Positions 10,571-20,104 of a stretch of 59,949 bases of DNA are shown piece by piece. Under the pieces are notes generated by a model. That model had not been told where the DNA came from. It was given only the letters and a program-made list of their open reading frames with translations, and made no database searches. The number at the start of each line of letters is the position of its first letter. Positions within the stretch are counted from its first letter, which is position 1. Origin of the DNA: Algoriphagus sp. (GTDB lineage: Bacteria; Bacteroidota; Bacteroidia; Cytophagales; Cyclobacteriaceae); NCBI RefSeq assembly GCF_029254265.1, contig NZ_JAQWXX010000109.1, positions 1 to 59,949 of the forward strand, read 5' to 3'. The position numbers were made by a program, and so were the translations under genes.

Positions 10571-11575
10571 GTGAACAACCAATGGCTCTCAGCAAAGGCT
10601 TTTCTTCGATTCCTGACTTTAAGCAAAGTCTGGAATTATGCGCTTTTGTGGAGTTCATTTCATATTTCTAGAATTGCTGGAAGGCCAATTCTTTGGGGAA
10701 ATCCCACGACGCTTTCAATCGAGCCGACTACCAGTTGTAATCTTCGTTGCCCTGAATGCCCCTCTGGTCTTCGGTCATTTACCCGACCAACTGGAATGCT
10801 CCAGGACCAGCTATTTGAAAAAGTCATAGATCAAGTCAAAGGTCACCTGACTTGGCTTCATCTTTATTTTCAGGGTGAGCCTTTTCTCAATCCTAGATTT
10901 CTCGACATGGTGCGGTATGCCGATCAACAGCGGATCTTTACTTCGACTTCTACCAACGCTCATTACCTTGGTGAAAAGCAGGTAGCAGAAATCCTACAAA
11001 GCGGACTTAAGCAACTCATCGTTTCTATGGATGGTATCACGCAGGAAGTCTACCAAGATTACCGAATTGGAGGTTCCTTGGAGAAAGTCCAAAATGGCTT
11101 GAGTTTACTTTTAGCGGAGCGGAAAAAAGCGAAGCAGGATTTCCCCAGAGTTATTCTCCAATTCTTGGTGACTGGAAAAAATGAACATCAACTCCCCGCT
11201 TTGAAAACTTGGGCCGAGGAAATCGGAGTAGATGAACTTCAGCTTAAAACTACTCAGATCTATGATTTTGAAAATGGATCTGATTTGATTCCCTCCGATC
11301 TAGGCTATTCTCGCTATATCCCTGTAGGAAATGGAAAATGGAAAATCAAGAAAAAAATCGAAAATAAGTGCTGGCGCATGTGGCAAGGTGCTGTCGTCAC
11401 CTGGGATGGAAAAGTCGTTCCTTGTTGCTTTGACAAGGATGCAGCGCATGTGATGGGTGAGTTGAAATCGAATACCATGGAATCCATCTGGAAATCTGTT
11501 CCCTATTTTAATTTCCGAAAACAACTTTTAGCAGATCGGACCCAGATTGAGATTTGTAAAAATTGTACCGAGTAA
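10571..11575 (+). CDS. Radical SAM/SPASM domain protein
   Basis: A 334-residue radical S-adenosylmethionine enzyme. The [4Fe-4S] motif CX3CX2C is at Cys56, Cys60 and Cys63 (TTSCNLRCPECPSG). The C-terminus has SPASM-type cysteines for auxiliary clusters (NKCWRMW, VVPCCFDKD, IEICKNC). I chose the GTG at 10571 because the frame extends upstream only through the preceding terminator hairpin. No in-frame ATG exists before the cluster motif, and translation from 10571 starts with the usual helical N-terminus. No peptide substrate gene is adjacent. It lies between a terminator and the exopolysaccharide promoter, so it is probably a single-gene unit. Its substrate cannot be named. Confidence 0.85.
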   Translation: MNNQWLSAKAFLRFLTLSKVWNYALLWSSFHISRIAGRPILWGNPTTLSIEPTTSCNLRCPECPSGLRSFTRPTGMLQDQLFEKVIDQVKGHLTWLHLYFQGEPFLNPRFLDMVRYADQQRIFTSTSTNAHYLGEKQVAEILQSGLKQLIVSMDGITQEVYQDYRIGGSLEKVQNGLSLLLAERKKAKQDFPRVILQFLVTGKNEHQLPALKTWAEEIGVDELQLKTTQIYDFENGSDLIPSDLGYSRYIPVGNGKWKIKKKIENKCWRMWQGAVVTWDGKVVPCCFDKDAAHVMGELKSNTMESIWKSVPYFNFRKQLLADRTQIEICKNCTE

Positions 11576-11592
11576 GGGCAATCTTGAAAGAC

Positions 11593-11622
11593 TTGAAAAG
11601 CACCTTTTTGGAACTATATTTG
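11593..11622 (+). promoter_or_regulatory. Bacteroidota sigma-A type promoter of the polysaccharide locus
   Basis: TTG at 11593-11595 is followed after 19 nt by TATATTTG (11615-11622), a full match to the Bacteroidota TTG-N19-TAnnTTTG consensus. The implied transcript starts about 70 nt before the exporter gene. Confidence 0.72.
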
Positions 11623-11702
11623 GTAGAAATAAGAAATTCACGGATTTTTAGTCCTTAATATGTTCTAGATTGACCCGGAACTGCCCATATAACATGATTC
11701 TA

Positions 11703-14276
11703 ATGAAACGATTCTGGTATTTTTTCATTGTAGTTGCAGCTTTAGTATTTGTATCTCCTAGTTCTTTTGCGCAGCAAACGACCGATTTGACTCAGCTCAA
11801 AGTAGATGAATTGTCTGATCAGCAAATTGAAGAATTAATTTCCAGAGCAGCAGAAGCAGGACTTTCCCCTGAAGAATTCCTTCAGATGGCCCAGTTGAGA
11901 GGGATGCCTTCCGCTGAGGTGGCTAAACTTAAAAACCGAATTGAAGAATTGAATCGTACTGGCGCAAATCCCCGCTCAACCAATGCCTCCAAAAGACAGC
12001 CTCGGCAGCAAGTGGACTTCAATACGATTACCCAAGGATTGTATGAGCCGCAAGATTTCGTAGAATCTGAAAACAAGGGACCCCAGATCTTCGGGGAATC
12101 GCTTTTTTACAATAAAAATAGAAAACTAAGCTTTGAGCCAAGTTTGAATCAGGCTACTCCGAAAAGCTACATCTTGGGCCCGGGCGACATGATATATGTC
12201 GATATCTATGGGCAATCCGAGCAGTATTATGAAGCGACGGTCAATCCTGACGGTTTTGTACTCTTGGATAATATCGGTCCGGTTTCTGTCTCTGGAAAGT
12301 CTATTGAGGAAGCCCAAGGAATCATTAAAAATAGAGTTGCCCGCTACTATCCCGGCCTTTCCGGAGCTAATCCAAGTACATTTCTTCAAGTAACTTTGGG
12401 TAATGTCCGTACGATCAAAGTCAATATTCTTGGCGAGGTGCGATTACCAGGCACTTTCACTCTCAGTGCATTTTCTACCGTTTTCAATGCCCTTTATGCA
12501 GCAGGTGGCCCGAATGAAAATGGTTCTTTCCGTGCGATCCGGCTGATTCGGAATAATAAGTTGATCGCAGAGATTGATGTCTATGAAATGCTGACCAAAG
12601 GTATGGCTGATTTGAATTTGCAACTGAAAGACCAAGATGTAATCATGGTGCCAGCCTTTCTCGCTAGAGCTAAAGTAAACGGGGAAGTTAAGCGTCCTAT
12701 TACATTTGAAATAGCTCCAGAAGATACCTTTGAAGATCTTTTAAATTATGCAGGTGGCTTTACAGATGAGGCTTTTAAAGACCGAGTAGCCATTTCTCGA
12801 ATCACTGGCAATCAGCGTTCGGTTTCGGATGTCTATCAAAATCAGTTTGGGATGTTTATCCTCAAAGGGGGAGATGAGATTACTGTTCAGCGAATTCTGA
12901 ACCGCTATTCCAACAGAGTTCAAATCAAAGGTGCAGTATATCGAGAAGGAGCTTTTGCATTGTCTGAAGGGCTGACGCTTTCACAGCTGGTGAAAAATGC
13001 AGAAGGTCTTCGTGGTGATGCATATACTGAGCAAGCGAGCATTTTGCGAACAAAGACTGATCTAAGCACCGAAATGATACAGGTGAATCTTAAATCAGTT
13101 TTGGATGGAACTTCTCCAGATATCCCATTGCAACGAGAAGATGTCGTTCGAATCGCAAGTATTTATGATATTCAAAATGAGCAATACGTGCAGATTTTAG
13201 GTGAGGTGAAGCGACCTGGGGTTTATCCTTTCTCCAAATCTATGAGGCTGGAAGAGTTGATTGTACTGGCAGGAGGACTTCAGGAATCTGCAAATTCCCA
13301 AGACATCGAAATCGCAAGAAGATTAGAGGATACAGACCTTGGAACTTTGTCAGATATTATTCCGGCTCAGGTTGCTGCCAATCTGTCCATCACTAGCGAA
13401 TCGCCAGAACTGATGCCTTTTGATCAGGTCATTGTTAGAAAGCGTTCCACCTTCACCATGCAAAGATTAGTGGCTGTAGAAGGTCAAGTGAATTCCCCGG
13501 GGATTTTTGCAATTCAGACTAGCGGTGAGCGAATCTCCGATCTAGTTAATCGAGCTGGAGGATTAAACCAGTTTGCCTATTCCAAAGGGGCAACCTTGAT
13601 TCGTCGAACTGAGTTTTTCAATACCGAATCTGAGGAAATTCGAAGAAGAAGAAATTTGGAAGCTTTGCGATTGAAACTTGAAGCCGATCCTTCCAATTCA
13701 GAGGCACAAGAAGAATTATTGCAGCGCTTATTTAGAGATTTGCCAGGAGCAGCTAATCCTGTCGACACCCAATTGGCGCAAAACAAAAAGGAATCCTTGG
13801 ATCAAATCGCTGAAGGGACACCTGGATTTGAAGTAAAACTAAAGCAGACCGAGGCGGTGGCAATTAATTTGGAAACGATCATAAATAACCCTGGTTCTGA
13901 GGATGATTTGCTTTTGGAGGAGGGTGATATTTTATCTGTTCCAAAATTGCTTCAGACCGTCAGGATGCGTGGAGATCTAGTCTATCCAACTACGCTTCGA
14001 CATGAGTCCGGTAAAAGTTTAAAGTACTATATCAATAACGCAGGGGGATTTGACAGAAGAGCCAATCGAAAGCAAACCTATGTAGTTTATGCAAATGGTG
14101 CAGTAAAGCGTACCAAAGGGTTTTTTGGAATCAGAAATTATCCCTCAGTGGAGCCGGGAGCGGAAGTCATCGTGCCTACCAAAGGACCTAGAGTTCCGCT
14201 TCGTTTGGGTGAAGTCGTTGGTATTACGACCGGATTGGCAACATTAGGATTAGTCATTTCTCAAATCAACTGGTAA
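11703..14276 (+). CDS. Wza-like polysaccharide export protein with SLBB repeats
   Basis: An 857-residue protein of the polysaccharide exporter family, which forms the outer-membrane channel for capsule or exopolysaccharide. The start at ATG 11703 gives a clean signal peptide (MKRFWYFFIVV to SSFAQQ); ATG 11694 is an alternative, and the frame extends further only through a TTG. There is no lipobox Cys. The polysaccharide-export domain begins near the PGDMIYVDIYG motif, followed by several SLBB-type repeats (for example VNILGEVRLPGTF, VQILGEVKRPGVY, VAVEGQVNSPGIF). A hydrophobic helix ends the protein. It is the first gene of the locus, and its stop overlaps the next ATG by one base. Confidence 0.93.
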   Translation: MKRFWYFFIVVAALVFVSPSSFAQQTTDLTQLKVDELSDQQIEELISRAAEAGLSPEEFLQMAQLRGMPSAEVAKLKNRIEELNRTGANPRSTNASKRQPRQQVDFNTITQGLYEPQDFVESENKGPQIFGESLFYNKNRKLSFEPSLNQATPKSYILGPGDMIYVDIYGQSEQYYEATVNPDGFVLLDNIGPVSVSGKSIEEAQGIIKNRVARYYPGLSGANPSTFLQVTLGNVRTIKVNILGEVRLPGTFTLSAFSTVFNALYAAGGPNENGSFRAIRLIRNNKLIAEIDVYEMLTKGMADLNLQLKDQDVIMVPAFLARAKVNGEVKRPITFEIAPEDTFEDLLNYAGGFTDEAFKDRVAISRITGNQRSVSDVYQNQFGMFILKGGDEITVQRILNRYSNRVQIKGAVYREGAFALSEGLTLSQLVKNAEGLRGDAYTEQASILRTKTDLSTEMIQVNLKSVLDGTSPDIPLQREDVVRIASIYDIQNEQYVQILGEVKRPGVYPFSKSMRLEELIVLAGGLQESANSQDIEIARRLEDTDLGTLSDIIPAQVAANLSITSESPELMPFDQVIVRKRSTFTMQRLVAVEGQVNSPGIFAIQTSGERISDLVNRAGGLNQFAYSKGATLIRRTEFFNTESEEIRRRRNLEALRLKLEADPSNSEAQEELLQRLFRDLPGAANPVDTQLAQNKKESLDQIAEGTPGFEVKLKQTEAVAINLETIINNPGSEDDLLLEEGDILSVPKLLQTVRMRGDLVYPTTLRHESGKSLKYYINNAGGFDRRANRKQTYVVYANGAVKRTKGFFGIRNYPSVEPGAEVIVPTKGPRVPLRLGEVVGITTGLATLGLVISQINW

Positions 14277-15334
14277 TGGCAGGATCTCAACATTTTTCGG
14301 ATAATCAATTTACAATCAAAGAAGTCTTTCAAAATGTGAAGGATTGGCTAAGCTTTTTTCTTTCAAAGTGGAAAGTCCTCTTGATGGCAGGAATCATTGG
14401 TTTGGGAGTTGGAGCAATGGTTTCAATTTTCAAAAAGCCGGTTTTTCACGGAGAAACATCCTTTGTACTTGAAGAAGGAGATGCCGCAGGTATGGGACAA
14501 ATGTCTGGTTTAGCTTCCTTGGTTGGAGTTAATTTAGGTTCCTTAGGTGGCACTAGCGGACTTTTTCAGGGCGATAATATTATGGAGCTTTATCGCTCGG
14601 ACCGAATGCTCGGAGAGACTTTATTAAGTCCATTTGACGAGAATCACTTATTGATTGATCGGTTTATTTCCTTTGAAGAGTTGGATAAAAAATGGGCTTC
14701 CAAAGTAAATTTTGAAGGTATGGATTTTTCTATCCCAAGAGACAGCTTCACTGTTTCCCAGGATTCTGTGGTAAAAGAAGTTTCAAAGTTGATCCGGGAA
14801 AATCAACTGGCGGTTGTAAAACCTGATCGAAAACTCACGATTATCCAAGTATCTATTTCTTCCAAAGATGAGCTTTTTGCAAAAGTGTTTAATGAGCGAT
14901 TGGTAGAAAAAGTGAATGCCTTCTACTTTGAAACCAAGACGAAAAAGACGGGAGAAAATCTTTCGATTCTTCAAACTCAGGCAGACAGTGTTCGAGCGAT
15001 TTTGGATGAAAGCATCGGGGCTTATGCCGCAGCATCAGATCGGGTTCCAAACGCGAATCCATTGCTGAGTTCCGCTACGGTAGAAAGCCGTAAAAGACAA
15101 ATTGATGTGCAGGCAACTGGAGCGGTATATCAGGAGATTGTAAAAAACTTAGAAATCGCGAAAGTAAACCACCGCAATAATTCTCCACTGATTCAAATCA
15201 TCGATCAGCCTCGACTTCCTTTAAAGCGGACAGAAATCCGCTTAGTCAAAGGAATGGTCCTAGGCGCTTTTGGAATCGGGTTTTTGACTTTGTTAATGCT
15301 TTATTTCCGCCGATTGTACCAAAAGCATGCCTAG
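14276..15334 (+). CDS. Wzz/GNVR-type chain-length determinant protein
   Basis: A 352-residue inner-membrane protein. One transmembrane helix lies near residues 35-53 and another near 325-345, with a periplasmic helical domain between, as in polysaccharide co-polymerases that set polymer length and contact the Wza channel. No tyrosine-kinase domain is fused to it, and no separate kinase is in the locus. The ATG overlaps the last base of the exporter gene, so translation is probably coupled. Confidence 0.88.
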   Translation: MAGSQHFSDNQFTIKEVFQNVKDWLSFFLSKWKVLLMAGIIGLGVGAMVSIFKKPVFHGETSFVLEEGDAAGMGQMSGLASLVGVNLGSLGGTSGLFQGDNIMELYRSDRMLGETLLSPFDENHLLIDRFISFEELDKKWASKVNFEGMDFSIPRDSFTVSQDSVVKEVSKLIRENQLAVVKPDRKLTIIQVSISSKDELFAKVFNERLVEKVNAFYFETKTKKTGENLSILQTQADSVRAILDESIGAYAAASDRVPNANPLLSSATVESRKRQIDVQATGAVYQEIVKNLEIAKVNHRNNSPLIQIIDQPRLPLKRTEIRLVKGMVLGAFGIGFLTLLMLYFRRLYQKHA

Positions 15335-15348
15335 CATAGCTAACTGCC

Positions 15349-16638
15349 ATGTTTGAAAAACTTTCATTACTTCCCCTAGGACATATCATCAGGAATAAAT
15401 CTATCCAGAATTTCCTTTTTTTGGCGGTAATTCAGTCTTCAAACATCCTCATTTCAATAATTACCATGCCCCTTTTGATCCAGAGTATTGGGCTGGATCA
15501 ATTTGGATTGGTGAACCTTTCCCTTTCGGTAATTATTCTACTGAATATTATGGTCGGGTTTGGCTATAATCTCAGCGCGCCAAAAGATGTAGCAGTCAAC
15601 CAACAGGACAAAGTTGCACTTTCACACTTGGTTTCGAATGTCTTTTCCGGCAAGATTTTGCTTGCATTCTTAGCAACGCTTTTTATTATTATTGGGGTCT
15701 ATGGACTGAATTTATTCAAAGAATACCAAGTCATCCTGCTGTTTTCTTGTTTGCTGCTTTTTTCTGAGGCGACATTACCACTTTGGTTTTTTCAGGGAAT
15801 GGAAAAAATGAAGCTGATCAGTATCACTAATATTTTCAGCAAACTACTCTTTCTACTCGGGATTGTACTTTTTATTCATAGCCCTGAACAAAGCCCTTGG
15901 GTAAATTTCATGATGGGTTTTTTCGGGTTGACGATAAATATCTTTCTACTTTTTTACATTCATACTTTTCTGGAAATTCGATTTTACAGACCTGAATTTT
16001 CAGCGATATGGAAGAGTTTAAAAAATAATATTCTTTTCTTTTTCAGTAATCTGGCGAGTCATATTTCTATTAATGGAGGGCTGATCATTTTGAGTTTCTT
16101 CTCTGTTGCAGAGACACTTGGAATGTATAGTTTAGCAGAGCGTATAGTCATGGTTTTGCGACTTTTCCCTGCTTTGATCATTCAGGCAATTTACCCGAAT
16201 GCAGCAAAAATTTACCAAAACGATGAATTTGCATTCTTTCGATTCTTGAAAAATGTCTATGTCAGAGTTTTATTTGTGGGATTATTGATTACTGCAGGAA
16301 CCTACTTCACAGCTCCTTGGATCATTCAGACCTTGGCTAGAAAGCCATTGGATGAATCTGTGGATTACTTGAGAATCTTGGCGGCAGTGCCATTTTTGGC
16401 TTGCCTCAATGTAGGAAATGTGACGTTAATGTTAGTTGCAGATTTGAAAAACTTACTTTTCAAGGCTTCTTGGATGATGTGCGTGTATATGATTATCACC
16501 GCCTCTCTGCTTACGTCTCAATTTGGGGGAATTGGTCTTTGCTATGCGATTCTCTCCACGGAGATTATTGTATTCCTGATTTGTATGGTTTTGCTCTTTA
16601 GAAATAACCGAAAACTCTTCCTTGGATTCTACAGCTAA
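15349..16638 (+). CDS. Wzx-like polysaccharide flippase
   Basis: A 429-residue integral membrane protein with about 12 hydrophobic segments, matching the RfbX/Wzx oligosaccharide flippase family of the MOP superfamily. The N-terminus has the typical pattern IITMPLLIQSIGLDQFGLVNL. It would move lipid-linked repeat units across the inner membrane. It lies 14 nt after the chain-length gene and overlaps the following glycosyltransferase by 17 nt. Confidence 0.9.
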   Translation: MFEKLSLLPLGHIIRNKSIQNFLFLAVIQSSNILISIITMPLLIQSIGLDQFGLVNLSLSVIILLNIMVGFGYNLSAPKDVAVNQQDKVALSHLVSNVFSGKILLAFLATLFIIIGVYGLNLFKEYQVILLFSCLLLFSEATLPLWFFQGMEKMKLISITNIFSKLLFLLGIVLFIHSPEQSPWVNFMMGFFGLTINIFLLFYIHTFLEIRFYRPEFSAIWKSLKNNILFFFSNLASHISINGGLIILSFFSVAETLGMYSLAERIVMVLRLFPALIIQAIYPNAAKIYQNDEFAFFRFLKNVYVRVLFVGLLITAGTYFTAPWIIQTLARKPLDESVDYLRILAAVPFLACLNVGNVTLMLVADLKNLLFKASWMMCVYMIITASLLTSQFGGIGLCYAILSTEIIVFLICMVLLFRNNRKLFLGFYS

Positions 16639-17557
16639 AAGTCGCGTCGCAATAATTTTGGTCAACTGGAATGGGTTTGACTTCACTGTGGCCTGTCTCA
16701 ACTCACTTCGAAATCTGGATTATCCTGATTTTGGGATTATTTTAGTTGATAATGCTTCGGATAATCAGGAGGGAGCAATTCTTCAAAAACAATTTCCGGA
16801 AATTGAATTGGTACAAAGTCAAAGCAATTTGGGCTTTGCTGGTGGGAATAATCTAGGAATTCGAAGCGCATTGAAACAGGGATTTTCTCATGTCATGCTA
16901 TTGAATAATGATACTGTGGTTGTCTCAGATTTTTTGGATGAGATGCTTCTTGTTTTTGAAAAGTATCCATCTGTCGGTGTAGTTCAACCACTTATTTATT
17001 GGATGAAGGATCGAAATCAGATCTGGAGCGCTGGAGGAAAATGGAATGCCTGGCTTGGTCGGGCGATTACTCGTTTAGAGCTAAAAAAGATAAAGTATGC
17101 AAAGATTGGTTTTCATAAACTTGACTGGGCAACTGGTTGCTGTATGCTTATTTCCAAGGAAGCCATATTGCAAGCAGGATTGTTGAATGAGCAGTACTTC
17201 GCCTATTTCGAGGATGTAGAATGGAGTTTGAGATTTATAGAAAAAGGTTTTGAAATCGCTTTGTCACCACAAGCCATTATCTACCATGAGGCAGGAGCTT
17301 CATCAAAGAAGAGCCATAGCGAAGGCACGCTCAGTCCTAGGGTGTTTTATTATCATGTTCGAAATCAGTTTTTTTTAATCCGTACAGCCGTCAGTTTAAT
17401 CCATAAGCCATTTGCTTTTGGATACCATTTAATTCGGTTTGGGTTTTGGGCAGCTTATTTTGCGGTCCGAGGAAGATTTAAGAAATTAAAATCTGTGGCC
17501 AAGGGAATCTGGGATGGATTCACCTTGCCTGTTCAATCTCCTGAAAAATGGCTTTAA
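16622..17557 (+). CDS. GT2 family glycosyltransferase (rhamnosyltransferase-like)
   Basis: A 311-residue GT-A fold enzyme. The N-terminus has VAIILVNWNGFDFT, then LVDNASDN and LLNNDTVV (the DxD-like site); YFEDVEWSLRF marks the acceptor side. This pattern is typical of GT2 rhamnosyl- or related transferases. The start is a TTG at 16622 inside the end of the flippase gene; no in-frame ATG lies before the catalytic fold, so a TTG start with translational coupling is the best reading. The sugar it transfers is not predictable. Confidence 0.88.
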   Translation: MDSTAKSRVAIILVNWNGFDFTVACLNSLRNLDYPDFGIILVDNASDNQEGAILQKQFPEIELVQSQSNLGFAGGNNLGIRSALKQGFSHVMLLNNDTVVVSDFLDEMLLVFEKYPSVGVVQPLIYWMKDRNQIWSAGGKWNAWLGRAITRLELKKIKYAKIGFHKLDWATGCCMLISKEAILQAGLLNEQYFAYFEDVEWSLRFIEKGFEIALSPQAIIYHEAGASSKKSHSEGTLSPRVFYYHVRNQFFLIRTAVSLIHKPFAFGYHLIRFGFWAAYFAVRGRFKKLKSVAKGIWDGFTLPVQSPEKWL

Positions 17558-18939
17558 TCTTCTTTCTTCTAATTGCGATTGGTGTTGGTGGAGGCTTTCT
17601 CTGGACTGTTCAGGAGATGGTGTTCAAGGGGAAGTGGTCCTACTTTATTTATTTTCTGGCGGCTTTTTTGCCCTTTTACATTACGAGCCTCAGTGTCATT
17701 TATCTAGCTACAACTTCCACGCTTATCATTGCTGTTTTTCAGGCTTTGAAGGAATTGATCGTGCTGATCGCGATCCTAGTTTTTATTTTTTACAATAGAA
17801 AAATTTTCGAATATCCATTTCGGCTTCAAGCTACGGATTGGATGATGCTGGGGTTTTTAGGTTTAGCATTTTTGTATTTGCTGCTTCCAATTGGGCAAGC
17901 TTCATTTGTGAATAAAGCCTTGTATTTCAAAAGTATGCTGATTCCAGGCTTTGTATATTTTTTAGGTCGGAATACGCGGTTTTCGGACTTGGAGATCAAA
18001 CGTTTATTTGGAATTATTTTCATCATTGCGATTGGGGCTTTTCTGGTGAATTTGATTGAAAATTTTGTACTAAATGCCCATTTGCAGCAGTATACTGGTT
18101 ATGCACTTTATAATGAGGCAATAAACGATATCGAACCTACCGGAAATTTTGGATTGACTTGGACGTTTGAAACGCAGGCCGTAACCAAGCGCTTGGCGAG
18201 TTTTTTCTCCGATCCTTTGGAGATGGCTAGTTCAGTCCTAATGGGATTTGCGACCGGATTGATTTGGTTTTTGACTACCAAAAAAGAGCAAAACTGGTTT
18301 TATATTCTGATTATGCTGGTGTCTTTAGGCAGCTTATTCTTTTCTGCTTCTCGAGCAGCATTTGGAGCATTTTTCGTGATGATCTTTTTTGTGGCTTTGG
18401 TTTTTGGGCTTTATAAATTAATAGCTGGAGGATTTCTGGCCTTAATTGGATTCGGAGTTTATGTAATATTCTTTGCTTCAGAGGACTTTTATTTTTTTGT
18501 GTTGGACACCTTGACTTTTGAAAATACTTCCAGTATTGGTCACGTTGTGGAATGGTTGCTTTCATTGGATTCTATGGTGTCCAGCCCATTGGGAATAGGC
18601 CTGGCGATGAGTGGGAATGCTGGAAGTGTTACGGATGAGCTTCGAGTCGGAGGAGAGAATCAATTTTTGATCTACGGAGTGCAATTGGGATGGATTGGTA
18701 TGCTTCTTTATATTTTCGCACTTGCTTCAGGAGTAGTTTTAAGCTTGCGTGTTTTTTATCAAACAGAAGATAAGATGATTGCTAGGCTAGCTTTTGTAGC
18801 TGCCTCTGTAAAGGTTGGTTTGTTATTACCCTTATTTACGGCAAATGCAGAAATGTATACATACGTCGCTTGGATTTCTTGGTGGATGATCGGTTATAGT
18901 GTTAATAGCTATAGTAGAATAAGATTATATTTGAAGTAG
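17548..18939 (+). CDS. O-antigen ligase/polymerase-like membrane protein
   Basis: A 463-residue polytopic membrane protein with about 11-12 hydrophobic segments and a larger extracytoplasmic loop. This is the layout of Wzy polymerases and O-antigen ligases, which show little sequence conservation. Its place between flippase and glycosyltransferases supports a polymerase role. It overlaps the previous gene by 10 nt. Polymerase versus ligase is not decidable here. Confidence 0.78.
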   Translation: MALIFFLLIAIGVGGGFLWTVQEMVFKGKWSYFIYFLAAFLPFYITSLSVIYLATTSTLIIAVFQALKELIVLIAILVFIFYNRKIFEYPFRLQATDWMMLGFLGLAFLYLLLPIGQASFVNKALYFKSMLIPGFVYFLGRNTRFSDLEIKRLFGIIFIIAIGAFLVNLIENFVLNAHLQQYTGYALYNEAINDIEPTGNFGLTWTFETQAVTKRLASFFSDPLEMASSVLMGFATGLIWFLTTKKEQNWFYILIMLVSLGSLFFSASRAAFGAFFVMIFFVALVFGLYKLIAGGFLALIGFGVYVIFFASEDFYFFVLDTLTFENTSSIGHVVEWLLSLDSMVSSPLGIGLAMSGNAGSVTDELRVGGENQFLIYGVQLGWIGMLLYIFALASGVVLSLRVFYQTEDKMIARLAFVAASVKVGLLLPLFTANAEMYTYVAWISWWMIGYSVNSYSRIRLYLK

Positions 18940-18976
18940 AACCTTTCTACAAAGCCACTTTTTACAGATATATAAC

Positions 18977-20101
18977 TTGAAAGTCCTACTTGATCTTCAA
19001 TATCTTAATGCCGCTACCACCGGGATTAAAACCTATATGCTGGAGCTCGCCAAAGCTGCTAGAGATTATCCACATCCAGATATTGAGTGGGTTTTTACAC
19101 ATGATCCTGAAAAGCAATCGGAAGACAAGACTTTCAAAAATCTGAATTCTAAAATTCAGCGATTGAATTACCATCTTGATTATTTTCGTTGGAAGGAATT
19201 TCAGCTGCCGGATTTGGTCAAGAAGTATAAGCCAGATGTATTAATTTGTCTGGACTTTGTGTCGCCCGCTACTACTCTCCCCTGCCGCCGGATTACTGTT
19301 TTTCATGACGCGTTTTTTTGGCAAATGCCGAAAAACTACCCTGTCTGGTGGAGAAAGTATTTTTTGAGTTTAATCAAAAAAGGCATTAAAGAAACAACCA
19401 GTATCATCACCACTACGAATCATTCAAAAGTCGCATTGGAAAAGCACCTAGCACTTCCGAATAAAATTGAAGTGGTGTACCAAGTTCCTAAAACGCTAAA
19501 TCAAAAGGTTAAAAAAGGCTTTTTAAAAGAGTCAAATTTGGAACAAGGCAAATATTTTCTTCACATAGGAACTTTCGATAAGCGAAAAAATTTAGCACTT
19601 CTGGTAGATGCTTTTGATCAATTTTTGAAGAAAACTAATTCAGAATTTAAATTGGTCCTTGCAGGAGGATCTGGTCAAAGTGTGCAAATGAATTCCTTGC
19701 CAATAGTGAAAAACTTAGTAAAAAAATTAGGTTTGGAAGATAAGGTAGTCCTCCCTGGATATGTTAGCGATTTGGAGGTCAATACGCTTTACCTCGGAGC
19801 CTTCGCCTATGTATTTCCTTCCGAAAATGAAGGGTTTGGAATCCCGATTGTAGAGGCCATGCGTGCAGGTATCCCAGTAATCCATTCGGATCAGCCTGCT
19901 TTGGTAGAAGTCAGTGGAGGAGCAGGAATAGTTTGTAAAACCGGAGATTCGGGCGATTTGGCAGAAAAAATGGTACTTTTGAGCAGAGAAAATACACTTC
20001 GTGAACTTTTGATCCAAAAAGGATTGCAGCGGGCTGAGGATTTTTCTCCAAAGAAATTTATTGAAGCTTTTCACCAGATTATTCTGGATCTGCAAAACTA
20101 G
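18977..20101 (+). CDS. GT4 family glycosyltransferase
   Basis: A 374-residue GT-B fold enzyme. The N-terminus is a Rossmann-like strand (VLLDLQYLN) with ATTGIKTYMLEL. The C-terminal half has the GT4 donor-site signature FPSENEGFGIPIVEAMRAG, which contains the EX7E motif. The start is a TTG at 18977; no in-frame ATG would keep the first beta strand. It follows the polymerase gene by 37 nt. Donor and acceptor sugars are unknown. Confidence 0.9.
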   Translation: MKVLLDLQYLNAATTGIKTYMLELAKAARDYPHPDIEWVFTHDPEKQSEDKTFKNLNSKIQRLNYHLDYFRWKEFQLPDLVKKYKPDVLICLDFVSPATTLPCRRITVFHDAFFWQMPKNYPVWWRKYFLSLIKKGIKETTSIITTTNHSKVALEKHLALPNKIEVVYQVPKTLNQKVKKGFLKESNLEQGKYFLHIGTFDKRKNLALLVDAFDQFLKKTNSEFKLVLAGGSGQSVQMNSLPIVKNLVKKLGLEDKVVLPGYVSDLEVNTLYLGAFAYVFPSENEGFGIPIVEAMRAGIPVIHSDQPALVEVSGGAGIVCKTGDSGDLAEKMVLLSRENTLRELLIQKGLQRAEDFSPKKFIEAFHQIILDLQN

Positions 20102-20104
20102 TCC

